A stretch of 64,000 nucleotides of DNA from Alloascoidea africana (Eukaryota > Ascomycota > Alloascoideomycetes > Alloascoideales > Alloascoideaceae): NCBI GenBank assembly GCA_030581615.1, contig JAKTTT010000019.1:62001-126000 (forward strand), in the 5' to 3' direction. The translations under genes were made by a program, and so were the position numbers. Shown here piece after piece: positions 51,498 through 62,070 of the stretch; the stretch's first letter is position 1, and every line of letters starts with the position of its first letter. Under the pieces are notes generated by a model that searched no databases, was not told the DNA's origin, and was given only the letters and a program-made list of their open reading frames with translations.

Positions 51498-54378
51498 CTC
51501 GATCGCGGATATAGTAGAGTCTTGGTGGGGGGGGGGACAGGTTGGTTGGGCAGGAGGGAAGAAAGAGAAACCCGAGCAAGAACAAGTTCGGAGGAGATGG
51601 CAAAAGGGAGATATAAAAAGGAAAAAGGGGAAAAATAAAAGGAGGATATTTTAGTTTCTTTTTTTTTCTTTATTTGTGTTTTGACTTTGGATTCAGAAAG
51701 AAAAGGATTTTTATGGCATGATCTCGACGATGGGATGCTACGTGCTTGAGATGGACCTGTATGGGGTGATTTGGCTGGGCGGCAATTAAATAGGGCGCTC
51801 GTTCAGAGAAGCGAGAGCGAAGACACGGGCAGCCCGGGGAGCGAGAGCCTTCGCTGGGTTTTCGCTCCAAGGCCGTCTGGCTACATGGCATGGCATGGCA
51901 TGGAAGAGACCCAGTGGACCCAGTGGACCTAATCGCGAGCCCGGGCCAAGGCCAAGGCCAAAGCCGATTCCTTCTACAAGTAGAGTAGCAGGTCTACAGT
52001 GCTAGGAGAACACGACCGCGGACGTAAACCGTGGGGTGCCATTCCGGGGCATCGGTTATCCCTCGACACTTGAAACTTCTCCGTTGGAGAGTTTCGGAAC
52101 CCTTTTACAGCATACATAGAGACCCACTGCTGATAGGACAGCGGCGATGCCCACCATTTGCTGCTGGCCTCACGCCGTGGCGATCGGGTGACGATGATGA
52201 CGCTGAGGCTGAGGCCAGGGCCAAGACAAAAGGCCAATAGGGCCAATAGGCCCAGTTGATGAAGATGATGTTGGCGATGATGATAAATAAACACCACCCT
52301 GGCTTAATAATAACACCGGCCGGAACAGACCAGGGCACAGTAGACCGCGGCCTTCGTCCGTGGGCCTCCCCATGGGCCCCAGCGATAAGTTGGCGAGTGC
52401 CCTGGCAAATGCCCTGGTGAATGCCCTGACCAGCGCGGGATGGGCCGTGTGGCCGTGGGGCCATGGACCCGCGGTTGGCTGACGGGACTGGCTCGCAAAT
52501 CCCGATCAAGTCCGAGAGTAGCTCTTCTCATGACGGCCAGCCCCAGCGTGACGGGGACATGCTCCTCCAGTCCGAGCTGGCTTTGGGTCGGCCCCCAGAT
52601 TCGAAAGAGCTGCCCAGAGCTGTTCCTGGCCGCGGGATCTGATCCACCAACGGTGTCCGTGGACGCCTCCGGCACCCTTCCACGGCAATCGGGCTGGCGG
52701 TGGATGTCCAGCATCAATGCCAATGGCTATGGCTATGGAAAATGGGAAATATCAAAGGAAATGTGCCCAGAGGGAACGTGTGCGTTTGCTTGGACCCTTT
52801 TGGTCTCCCCATCTTTCTTTTCCAGGCTACCTTTCTGGACACACATTCGTCCCTTTGCGTATTCCACTTTTAATAAATTATCCAGTTCAATAACAAAAAA
52901 AAAAAAATGATTCTAGAAGTCTCCACACGCCGGGTTTGGGTTTGGGTTAAGGTTCCCATCCCCGGCGCCAGCGCAGGGTTCTCGGACGGCTCATCACTAC
53001 ACCATCTGTCCTGCTCAGATACGTGGGAGAACGAGATCGAGAACGAGATCGAGATCTATCCGTGCTGGTCCGTCGACGGCATCCCAGCCGGCCCCGTTTC
53101 CAGCGGGCCAAGACGTATACGGGCGTGAGAGCACACACGGCGGGAGCAGGAGGAGCAAGAGGGGGCTCAAAACAGGTCACAGACCGGTCTCACGCTTTTG
53201 CGCTCTAGCCGCCTATCATCGCCATCTCGCCGCCCTCCGGTACCGGATCTTGCTTCTTTGCAGGGACAGCGCGAACTCCGAACGTAGCAGGAAGCCGATG
53301 GGGACGAGAGAGAGCTTTTTTGATAATAAAGGGGGGATGAGGAGGTCCGCTCTGCCAACTCCTCTTGTAAAGCATACACTATATATCTGAGATGCCTCAG
53401 GCCTAACAATTGTGAATTGAATTGAATTGAATTGAAGCTAGTTGTATGGTCATTCTAGCAGATGGTCACAGCCTGTGAGGACCTCCGGACCGAATTTCCC
53501 TGGGCGGTTCTAACCACCGGCTTTCCCCTTCTTTCAATCTCCTTGTTAGCGCCCAGATTTGAATCATCTTTGCCTTTCGGAGACTGTAGACACCGTTGCA
53601 TCCAATTTCTGCAAACCTTCTGTCGTTTTGAACGGTATGAACGGACACAAAAACGGTAGTGCCAGCGGCGGCATCGGCGGCAGCGACAGCAGCAGCGGCA
53701 GCGGCTACATTTCAAACATAGAGACATGTACTTGTTTTGGAAATGTGGATGTGAACTCGACATCCTGATTACCGTAATCGGGATCGGGATGTCCCAATTA
53801 AATAACCATGCTCAGGAAATCCGTGAAGCAGTAACAAAAAATCTTGGGGCGTATTGTAATGTACAGACAAGTACAGTATGTCCGAAGGTTGACTTCTTTT
53901 CGCCTGTATCTCTTTCCAATGTCAATATTATCATCTTACATCTTTCGCATTTATCAATCGATCCATGTGCAGACCAATACTACACATTCTAGAAAGTTTA
54001 TAGGCTGGATATGTCTTCTAGTAACTACGCCGCCCGATATCCTATTCCGAAGTTTAGAGGCTTTTAACAAGAACGGTTTTTTTTTTGTAACTTGATTAGT
54101 ACCACCAACAATCCCTTTTCAATTCGTATTATAAACAGGCGGATTAAAAAAAAATGAATGAATGAATGAAAAGCAAGATAAGATAATTAGCAAGAAAAAA
54201 AAAATTAGCCAGTGCATATGAACATTTTAACAAACAGTCCAACAAATAGAAATCAAAGCGAACAATATAAAAACTCGTAGCGAAGGAACCAATTCTAGCA
54301 AATAGAGAAAAAGATACTTTTTTTTTTCTTTCTGGGAAAGCAAAATAAATAGTTATGATAGGCTTCCGAGGCGTTTTA
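51498..54378. other. Long GC-rich upstream region of the Leu3-type gene
   Basis: 2.9 kb without a supported gene. About 51720-53330 is clearly GC-richer than its flanks and full of short repeats (CCAGTGGA, GGCCAAGGCCAAG, CCCTGG units). Overlapping ORFs on both strands are a by-product of low stop-codon density. A TATA-like ACTATATATC lies near 53382. (GAATT)4 lies at 53414-53433. A strong intron-end signal (TTCTAAC, pyrimidine tract, TTAG) ends near 53549 with a short open stretch beyond it. The last 300 bp are AT-rich 3' flank of the lipase gene. Confidence 0.45.
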
Positions 54379-56397
54379 TCATCCATCATTTCGAAGTTTA
54401 CTTAAAGAAGTAGACGATCCACCAGATCCACTTCGAGGATGATGCACAATTCGATCTCGTAAAGATAAGACACTGAGATCTCCTTTGAGAACAACACCTT
54501 TATCACTGATGACACTGGAAGTCTCACTTATCGGTTTACTCTTGTTATACATTCTCAAATTGTCAATTGCAAACCCATGAAAACTCAAATGGGGGTGACT
54601 ATTCTGCGGTTCCAAACTTTTCCCCCTGCTCCTTGTTAAAGTAATGGATTTGCGGTGCGTGTCGATTTTAGGAGAAGAAGCAGGAGTGCTGGAAGCAAAA
54701 GGGGTCGGAATCGTAATGGACGATACAGAGTGCTGACGTCCATGATGATCTCGTGATCCAATCTCTCCACCACCAACATCTTCTCCACGGCTCAAGGACG
54801 GAGAAGCGGGGACAAAAGTATTCGCATTCGGCGATGATTCTACCTCATCATTAGCGTTATTGGTCTTGTCAACATTTGTTGCAACAGAAGAGCTCAACAC
54901 AAAAAAGTTTTCTCCCGTTTTGTTACTTGTCCAAGAACCTACTCGAGAATGTGAATTGGGTTTTGGTGATTTTAGTTTTGGAAACGTCAAATGCTCGACA
55001 TCTTCTTGTACACTCAAAATTGTTGCCGATTCTTCCGTCTCACCACCGCCCCCAGCAGCTTTGGTCTGATCCAATGCTTCCTCAAGTATGCCCGCAATTG
55101 TTGGGAAAACCACCTTATCGACCTCACTTGCCCAAATAAATTCCAAATTCTCATAGTCACGAATCTCAATGTTTTTCGTACCGTCTGGAAGACTTGACAG
55201 AATCTGTCGGTTTGCATCAGCGTTACTGGAGATTATGTATATCTCAGATTGTATGTTATCAATTGGGAAAATAGCCGCACTGTAGAAGCGGGTTCCGAAC
55301 CCTCCGATGGGGCCCATGAGGCTATCATCAAACATTTGGAATTTCCCATTTTGGATGATTTGAAACCAATGAACAATAGATTTCACACTTGTATAGGAAT
55401 ATAGATGGGTATAAGAAGCCAATTTCTGACGAGTTTCAATTTTATCAGTATGCCAATTCACCAAAGTCGCCAATGCCCAATCGATAATTTCCACAAAAAT
55501 GGGTGGATAGAGAATAGTTTGCCAAAATGCAGCACTCCCCAAAACATAACTTTTACCAAAAATTAGATACAGTAGAGAAGGTGAGGCCTTCATGAGGGGA
55601 GCTGTTAACTTTGTGGTCATCCCACTTAAAAAATTAACAGGTTCAAGTGCAATCACCCTGTTGATTTTGGAGTTTAGGGAAGGATTCACTGATAGTGCCG
55701 CAAAGCATTCAGCCGATCCTTGTGAAAATCCCACAAATGATAAATTTTGTCGTTTTGTGATTTGTAAAACATAGTTTATAGAATCGGGAATGTCATAAAG
55801 AGCAAGCTCATCGATTGAAAAATCCCAAAATTCTAAACTTGTAACATGTCTCGAAATGTGCTTTTGACTATACTTGTTGCCTCTGCTATTGCCTAACCAA
55901 ACGTCATATCCCAGCTCCACAAGATAAAATGGTAGATTCTTGTATTCTTCAATATGTGTGATCCATACCTCACTGCTCATAAGAAGGCCGTGTTGGAGAA
56001 AAACAACTGGCTTCTCTAACGGTCCACGCAGACTCGCTTTGCGCCAGGCTGAACTTTTGGGCCCGCCCAATCTGTGGATCGCCAACATATATCCATCCTG
56101 GGTCTTTATTACATGCTCCTCGACCTCGTATCCAAACAGTCTACACAGCTGGTTCATATCGGAAGCTTCGCGGATTTTCTTGGCCATGGTGTCAACACTG
56201 TGCTCGTACATGTCATCGCCTTCATTCCCCCAGTTGGATATGGTGTAGATGCCCCTGATCAGGGTATTGAAAGAGGAAATGATGGGCCTGGGGACCCATG
56301 AAACAAGGACGGAGAACAAAAACCCCACAAATACCAGGGCCATGGAGGCCAGAAGGAGCGGAAGCTCGACCAGACTCACTCGCCCTAACAGTAGCAT
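54379..56397 (-). CDS. Acid-lipase family steryl ester hydrolase (Tgl1/Yeh type)
   Basis: 672 aa from the ATG at 56397; the upstream extension of the frame lacks an ATG. A hydrophobic N-terminal hairpin (LLLASMALVFVGFLFSVLV) anchors it, followed by the AB-hydrolase lid entry region FGYEVEEHVIKTQDGYML. The nucleophile elbow is GFSQGSA (Ser225), preceded by LQHGLLMSSEVW and DVWLGNSRGNKYS, all typical of acid lipases. The C-terminal 200 residues are low-complexity and Ser-rich. Yeast relatives Tgl1, Yeh1 and Yeh2 release sterols and fatty acids from steryl esters at lipid droplets or the plasma membrane. It starts 168 bp from BOR1, divergently. Confidence 0.88.
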   Translation of the reverse strand: MLLLGRVSLVELPLLLASMALVFVGFLFSVLVSWVPRPIISSFNTLIRGIYTISNWGNEGDDMYEHSVDTMAKKIREASDMNQLCRLFGYEVEEHVIKTQDGYMLAIHRLGGPKSSAWRKASLRGPLEKPVVFLQHGLLMSSEVWITHIEEYKNLPFYLVELGYDVWLGNSRGNKYSQKHISRHVTSLEFWDFSIDELALYDIPDSINYVLQITKRQNLSFVGFSQGSAECFAALSVNPSLNSKINRVIALEPVNFLSGMTTKLTAPLMKASPSLLYLIFGKSYVLGSAAFWQTILYPPIFVEIIDWALATLVNWHTDKIETRQKLASYTHLYSYTSVKSIVHWFQIIQNGKFQMFDDSLMGPIGGFGTRFYSAAIFPIDNIQSEIYIISSNADANRQILSSLPDGTKNIEIRDYENLEFIWASEVDKVVFPTIAGILEEALDQTKAAGGGGETEESATILSVQEDVEHLTFPKLKSPKPNSHSRVGSWTSNKTGENFFVLSSSVATNVDKTNNANDEVESSPNANTFVPASPSLSRGEDVGGGEIGSRDHHGRQHSVSSITIPTPFASSTPASSPKIDTHRKSITLTRSRGKSLEPQNSHPHLSFHGFAIDNLRMYNKSKPISETSSVISDKGVVLKGDLSVLSLRDRIVHHPRSGSGGSSTSLSKLRNDG

Positions 56398-56565
56398 GAT
56401 GGGACGACTCTGTGACTCCAACAATAATTAATGTGTGGATGTTGTGTGGATGGTAAGCGCATGTCGAGATTTTCTTTTTTTTTTTCGAGGCAAGAACGTG
56501 GAGGGCATCGCTTCCAAGTGCCACAACCATAAATCACCAACTGGGACAAAACCACTTGTGCAAGA

Positions 56566-58257
56566 ATGCGATGGCCTAACTTCCTTTCTCATCCTTTCAA
56601 AGGGATAAGAAACGATATTGGTAAAAGACTCCCTCTATACTGGTCGGATTGGACAGATGCCTTCAACTACAGAGTCATCCCGGCCTCGGTCTACGTCTAT
56701 TTTACAAATTTGCTCCCAGCAATTGCCTTTGCCCAGGACATGTTCGACAACACAGACAATTCCTACGGTGTAAATGAGGTTCTCCTGGCAAGTGCGATCG
56801 GGGGAATCATCTTTGGCATTTTTGCAGGTCAACCGCTGTGTATAGTTGGAGTCACTGGTCCCATTTCGATTTTCAACTATACCGTCTACAAAATCGTCGA
56901 GCCTCGAGGAATCCCCTATTTCCCATTCATGTGTTGGATATGTCTTTGGGCCATGGCCATGCATTTTGTCATTGCCATATTCAATTGGTCCAGTTTAATG
57001 AGATATATTACGAGATATTCCTGCGATGTGTTTGGCTTTTTCATAAGCATTGTCTACATCCAGAAGGGGATCCAAATTCTGACTAGGCAGTTTGATCTTG
57101 GAGACGTCGAGGGCTACATGTCGATAACAGTTGCTCTCCTATTTCTGATTATTGGAGTCCTGGCAACATTGCTAGGAAACGAAACTTTTTTGTTTCATCC
57201 CAATGTCCGAAAGATGATTGCTGATTACAGTCTTCCCTTATTGGTGGTTTTCTTCACAGGCTACGTTCATTTCGGGAACATGGACAAGGTGGACCTGGAC
57301 ACGTTGCCCACCACTGGTGCTTTTTCTGTTACCGACTCATTTCAAAGACCAGAAGGTTGGTTCATTCATTTTTGGAAAATCTCAGTTGGCAATGTTTTTC
57401 TGGCCATCCCATTTGCCCTGCTCCTCACATTTCTGTTTTATTTTGACCATAATGTTTCATGTTTGATCTGCCAGAGCTCCGAATACCCCTTGAAAAAACC
57501 AGCGTCTTTCCACTGGGATTTTTTCTTGCTAGGAGTAACAACAGGTCTGTCTGGATTGTTGGGGATCCCTGCCCCCAATGGCCTCATCCCTCAAGCTCCT
57601 TTACACACCTCGTCCCTCTGTGTCCATCGAACCGAGACGGATCCCAGTGGTAAAAAATACAAATATATCCATCATGTGGTGGAACAAAGAGCCACAAATA
57701 CAATACAGGGCTTGATGATTTTGGGGACCATGACTGGGCCGTTTCTGGTGGTACTGGGACTGGTTCCTCAAGCTGTACTGGCTGGACTGTTTTTGGTTAT
57801 GGGCACTACAAATCTCATTCATAATGGCGTCACCAATAAGTTGGTTTTTCTCTTTAGTGAGAGGAGCACTATATCTGCTACGGATCCTCTGCTTGAATGT
57901 AGCTTCAAATCGGTTTTGATTTTTGTCATTTTGGAGTTGATTGCCTTTGGTTGCGAGTTTGGAATTACGTTGACCATTGCAGCTGTGGGATTCCCAGCAG
58001 TTTTGCTCGGTTTTGCTTTGTTGGTGGCGGTTTTCCCCAAAATCTTTTCTGCTGAGGATTTGAAAATACTGGATGAGCCCACTGCTCCTGTTTTCATATT
58101 GAAAAGCTTGGAATCTTTCACCAAAACTAGTGATGATTCGAGATCGATTGCTGAAGAACAGGCAGAAAGAGGTGGAGAAGAGTTACGCGATTTGGAGAAT
58201 CCAAATCCAAAGGACCCAAAGAATGAAGGACTTCACTTTTTTGAAAGAACTTCTTGA
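56566..58257 (+). CDS. BOR1: BOR1, borate/anion exporter of the SLC4 family
   Basis: 563 aa with about a dozen membrane segments. Conserved SLC4/Bor1 stretches include YWSDWTDAFNYRVIPASVY, FAQDMFDNTDNSYGVNE, GIFAGQPLCIVGVTGPI and HWDFFLLGVTTGLSGLLGIPAPNGLIPQAPLHT (given in parts: GLSGLLGIPAPNG, LIPQAPLHT). The soluble N-terminal domain is short, as in fungi. Bor1 exports borate across the plasma membrane and influences vacuolar protein sorting in S. cerevisiae. The C-terminus is acidic and charged. ATG 56566 lies beside the divergent lipase promoter. Confidence 0.93.
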   Translation: MRWPNFLSHPFKGIRNDIGKRLPLYWSDWTDAFNYRVIPASVYVYFTNLLPAIAFAQDMFDNTDNSYGVNEVLLASAIGGIIFGIFAGQPLCIVGVTGPISIFNYTVYKIVEPRGIPYFPFMCWICLWAMAMHFVIAIFNWSSLMRYITRYSCDVFGFFISIVYIQKGIQILTRQFDLGDVEGYMSITVALLFLIIGVLATLLGNETFLFHPNVRKMIADYSLPLLVVFFTGYVHFGNMDKVDLDTLPTTGAFSVTDSFQRPEGWFIHFWKISVGNVFLAIPFALLLTFLFYFDHNVSCLICQSSEYPLKKPASFHWDFFLLGVTTGLSGLLGIPAPNGLIPQAPLHTSSLCVHRTETDPSGKKYKYIHHVVEQRATNTIQGLMILGTMTGPFLVVLGLVPQAVLAGLFLVMGTTNLIHNGVTNKLVFLFSERSTISATDPLLECSFKSVLIFVILELIAFGCEFGITLTIAAVGFPAVLLGFALLVAVFPKIFSAEDLKILDEPTAPVFILKSLESFTKTSDDSRSIAEEQAERGGEELRDLENPNPKDPKNEGLHFFERTS

Positions 58258-58431
58258 TATCTAGTTTTTGTCTTTGCCCTAGATTTTTTTTGTTTTTTCC
58301 TTCTTTTGATTTTTTTTTATATGCTTCGCTGCGATTTTCCATTCATTTGCTTTATGAACCATCATTACATCCCAATTTCTATTCACGACGAAATCAATAC
58401 ATATATAGAGGGGGGGTATTAAAGACATGCA

Positions 58432-59601
58432 TCAACTTTTTGACTTTACACTCTTCAGGTAGTTATAATCCCATACCATCCACTTGAACCAATACATGGG
58501 CGGGATAACAGTAGCCGCATGCCAGAGACAATGTGCATCAAAGGTGAACCATATGGGAGGAAAATCGAAAAGTTCCAAACCCATTGATGCTATCATTGAA
58601 AGCACAACGGCGGCGGGAGTCAGTGTCCATAGGTTTGATCTTCGTTGATATGGATACAATTGACTATCCTTTTTTTGCAAAGTTATAAAGTTGAAGATCG
58701 AAAGTCCTATCCATATCGAGTACTGGATAACTCCAATAAACACCTGCACTTTCATGTTGTAACCGTAATCCCATTTGATGTAGAGCATTCTATAAATATG
58801 GTAAATGTAGAATAGATAGCATGCTAGACCAGCTGCATGTCGCATAGGTTTGTTCTCCTGTTTATCCAGTCTAAATAGCCTTACAAAGGCGACAAAACAC
58901 CCTGTTATTATGTACAGGTCTGCGGACAGATAATCCATTCTTTCTGTCCAGCGGTAATCTCTAGTGTGAAATACAGTGGACCATACCCAGGCATTCATGC
59001 CAATGACGGTGATGAGTAAATAGTACTTCCATAGTGATCCACCGCCGTCTCTAGGGATTTGGACATTTGACGCAGCCGGCCAAAAAGTTTCCAAATCTTG
59101 GTTGGGAATGGTACGCTTCTTTGAGCCATACTGTAGTAGTTTCTTCCCCGTGTGAGTCCAAATGTGTTTGAACCCCCAGTAATGGGCCCAAAAGTTTAGG
59201 AGTGAGAACAAAACAGAAGCAGGTTCTTGTATAGGTCCGAGCCTTATAAAAGGCCACTTGCCATGGAACTGCTCTACACTTTCCCCCCGCGAGAGCCTTT
59301 CCCTTGTGACGTGCCACTGGCATTGGAAATCGCAGTTTGATTCGCATTTCCAGAAAAACAGCCTCAGGTGCCAACTCAAAGGTTGACTGGAAAAGCTGAG
59401 CGAAGAGTCGTATTCAAAGTCCAGGTCGTAGGAGAGATGTTTGTTGTTTATGTCTGTCTGGCAAGTTTGCAAAACGCACTGGTTAAAACAGGATTTGAAA
59501 CGAGGGAGCTGGTCTCCTTTCGAAGCACCGCATTGTGGAACTAGAACCAGAAACAGCACCAGCGACCAGAGAAAGAACGGGGGAAGTGTAAGAACCTTCA
59601 T
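58432..59601 (-). CDS. PER1: PER1 copy B, GPI phospholipase A2 paralogue
   Basis: 389 aa with a clean signal peptide (FFLWSLVLFLVLVPQCGA). All Per1 landmarks seen in copy A are present: CFNQCVLQTCQ, CESNCDFQCQWHV, EQFHGKWPFIRLG, WSTVFHTRDYRWTERMDY and FPPIWFTFDAHCLWHAAT. Copy A's Asn-Gly repeat is absent, and the luminal loops differ. Both copies keep an intact reading frame and the conserved histidines and aspartates, so both are probably active. A GPI-lipid-remodelling role is shared. The copies sit about 38 kb apart on opposite strands. This one diverges from ISC1, another lipid-metabolic gene. Confidence 0.94.
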   Translation of the reverse strand: MKVLTLPPFFLWSLVLFLVLVPQCGASKGDQLPRFKSCFNQCVLQTCQTDINNKHLSYDLDFEYDSSLSFSSQPLSWHLRLFFWKCESNCDFQCQWHVTRERLSRGESVEQFHGKWPFIRLGPIQEPASVLFSLLNFWAHYWGFKHIWTHTGKKLLQYGSKKRTIPNQDLETFWPAASNVQIPRDGGGSLWKYYLLITVIGMNAWVWSTVFHTRDYRWTERMDYLSADLYIITGCFVAFVRLFRLDKQENKPMRHAAGLACYLFYIYHIYRMLYIKWDYGYNMKVQVFIGVIQYSIWIGLSIFNFITLQKKDSQLYPYQRRSNLWTLTPAAVVLSMIASMGLELFDFPPIWFTFDAHCLWHAATVIPPMYWFKWMVWDYNYLKSVKSKS

Positions 59602-60341
59602 CGGTGGTGTGCGGCTAGGTTGGCATGAAATGAATGCGAGGGATGTTGAAAAAAGAGATCAAAGTGGTTTGGGTGCAGTCAGGAGGACAAAAAGGATGTG
59701 TCCAGATCCACACATCACAGGATGGACCCAGGCTCATTGCAGAGGCCCGGCCGGAGAAGCAGCCACGGACAAAGAACTGAAAAAGTAGCACTCCGTCGCA
59801 CCATGTCGGACTGGTCTGGGACTGTCCGTGAAGAGCTGTGCTCGCTGTCCAGCTCGGCTGTCCAGCTCCACAGCCCTTAACTCCGGGACGCCAGCCGACA
59901 GCCAGCGATGACCGGGTGTGTGGGTGTAGCGGTAGCGCCGGGTGCGGCGGGCCGAGCGGCAGATTTGTGAGCAGCGGCAGAGTTTGTGTCCGCGGGGGGT
60001 GACTAATGTTTATGTCTCCAAGTATATCTGCCTCTTTCTCATCCTCTCGTCCCGGTTTCTGCTCCAGAATCCCCCAAGACACAGTCAGAGACGAATCTGG
60101 CTCTTACTCTCAGCCGGACTGCCGTTAAGTCGCATCGCCTTCTTCCGAGCAGAGCGCGCTTCCAGCTGCACTTCTCCAGCAATCAGCATATAAACATTCT
60201 CACATCCACCACCGCTGCTTTCTTCCGACTCGTTCGCCTTTTCCTCTTCATATCCTCTCGTCCACCAGTAATTTCGATTTCGATCTCGACTTCAACTTCA
60301 ACTTCGACATTGATCTTTAATCTTTAATCATCAGCCTCGAA
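59602..60341. other. Divergent promoter region, PER1-B / ISC1
   Basis: 740 bp, GC-rich in the middle. A TATAAA lies at 60189-60194, oriented to ISC1, and a CGA/TTCAACTTC-type simple repeat at 60265-60310 forms part of the ISC1 leader. No additional gene. Confidence 0.5.
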
Positions 60342-61682
60342 ATGCATGCCCGCATTCTCACCCTAAACACATGGGGGCTCAAATACGTCTCCAAAAACCG
60401 CAAAGTCCGCATGAGAGCAATAGCGAACAAGATCCTCGAGGATGCTCACAAGTATGACATTATTGCTCTGCAGGAGGTTTGGGTCGAGTCTGATTGGCAG
60501 TACCTGAGCCATTTGACCCAGCACGTCTTCCCGTTCCAGAGACGGTTTTGCTCTGGCATAATTTCAGGACCTGGTCTCACGGTTATATCGCGCTTCAGAA
60601 TCGAGTCCTGCTTCTTGTACCGATTTCCTCTCAATGGGAGACCAAGCGCTTTTTTCAGGGGAGATTGGTATGTGGGCAAAAGTGTTAGCATCACCATCAT
60701 TAGAATATCTCCGGGGAATACTATCGCTTTGATGAATGCCCACATGCATGCTCCTTACGGTCCTGGAGATGCAAACTATCTTTGTCATCGAACCTGTCAG
60801 GCCTGGGACTTTGCTAGACTTGCAAAGCTCTTGACCGCGGCCGGACATATTGTTGTGGTTGTGGGTGACTTGAATAGCACTCCTGGAAGCCTCTCCCATT
60901 CTCTGCTAACCCGCTACGCAGATTTGCACGATGCTTGGATAGACAAGCATGGAGAATACCCGGGTAGTATGGAAACACTATTGCCGATGCAGCAGATTGA
61001 GATTGCCGGTACCACTTGCGATCATACCTTAAACACTTATAGAAATCATCTGTCCATAGACAAGGCGAAAAGGTTGGACTACATTCTCTATGATTACAAA
61101 AGAGTCCGCGTGGTTGACTGCCGTGTTTCATTTTATGAAAGGCTAGAAGACGATACCAGTTACTCCGATCATTTTGCCGTGGAGGCGGTTTTGCAAATAA
61201 GAGAACCCAGTAGATCCGGAACTCCATTGCCTCCCGATGGAGGATTTTACTTACAGCCTGGGAATTGCTCCAGTGCTTCCTTCAACAATAACAATTTGGC
61301 CCTTGTTGAGGCTGTTAATGGCTCTGAAAATACCCTATCCAACATTGATAGTATTCCTGATTTCACCAAAAGCGATTCACAAAAGTTGTTAAGCGATATA
61401 TTGAGCGTTATTGAGGAGTATAAAAAGACCTCAATTTGGCAACGAAACATTCGAACATTCCATTTTTACATCTCTTTGGTTGCTATTGTTGCCTTACACG
61501 TTGCAATTTTTTGGATTGGTGCAAATGGAAGATCATGGGCCAGTTTCATCACAATGTTTTCCACATTCATAATTACATTAACAGGCGCCGCTGATTTCAT
61601 ATGCGGTGTTTTGTTTGGAAGAAACGAATGGAGAGCTCTCATGGAGTATGAAGAACAGATCAAAATCGAAGGAGAGTTTTAA
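60342..61682 (+). CDS. ISC1: ISC1, inositol phosphosphingolipid phospholipase C
   Basis: 446 aa. An endonuclease/exonuclease/phosphatase-fold domain fills residues 1 to about 290. Catalytic and metal-binding motifs are present: LNTWGLKYVSK (Asn9), ALQEVWVESD (Glu45), NAHMHAPYGPGD, VVVVGDLNSTPGS and the terminal YSDHFAVEA. Two closely spaced C-terminal membrane spans (ISLVAIVALHVAIFW and ITLTGAADFICGVLF) match Isc1, which is tethered to ER and mitochondria through them. The enzyme cleaves complex sphingolipids to ceramide and a phosphorylated head group, and is stimulated by anionic phospholipids. Confidence 0.94.
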   Translation: MHARILTLNTWGLKYVSKNRKVRMRAIANKILEDAHKYDIIALQEVWVESDWQYLSHLTQHVFPFQRRFCSGIISGPGLTVISRFRIESCFLYRFPLNGRPSAFFRGDWYVGKSVSITIIRISPGNTIALMNAHMHAPYGPGDANYLCHRTCQAWDFARLAKLLTAAGHIVVVVGDLNSTPGSLSHSLLTRYADLHDAWIDKHGEYPGSMETLLPMQQIEIAGTTCDHTLNTYRNHLSIDKAKRLDYILYDYKRVRVVDCRVSFYERLEDDTSYSDHFAVEAVLQIREPSRSGTPLPPDGGFYLQPGNCSSASFNNNNLALVEAVNGSENTLSNIDSIPDFTKSDSQKLLSDILSVIEEYKKTSIWQRNIRTFHFYISLVAIVALHVAIFWIGANGRSWASFITMFSTFIITLTGAADFICGVLFGRNEWRALMEYEEQIKIEGEF

Positions 61683-62070
61683 TCTTCCCCCCATCCATCG
61701 TTTAAACAACCAATTTCTTTTACCCTACTTGACTTTTCAATTTTTTCCTCTCTAGAACTAATTTCTTTCTTTCCTACTGCATTTTGCAATAACGAGTGGA
61801 CAATTTTCTTTCCTTTCATTTGTATACCTACTATAGCATATGTGGCCGATATAAGCTTGGGCCTTAATACCTTTGTTTTTTAATAATGTCTAATGTAATT
61901 CTTAATACTTTGTTTTAATCAGAACTTTTATTCTAAACTTTTGGCCTCTTGGCTGACTATATCAAATCAAAGCTTTAGTTTGATCTTACAATCTAAAAAA
62001 AACAGATCTTTATCAGATACGTGAACTGTATGAATGCATTAAAAAAAAAGAAAAAAATGCAGCGGGCAGA
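61683..62070. other. Convergent intergenic region, ISC1 / regulator
   Basis: 388 bp, AT-rich, 3' flanks of two converging genes. Nothing else seen. Confidence 0.5.

Noticed and set aside
52304-52910. Long overlapping ORFs in the GC-rich island
   Set aside because: Open frames occur on both strands in several phases, as expected from low stop density at high GC; none resembles a known family.
53462-53768. Small gene after the intron-end signal at 53549
   Set aside because: A GTGAGG donor gives one short spliced frame and another phase gives a different Ser/Gly-rich tail, with nothing to choose between them and no homologue seen.
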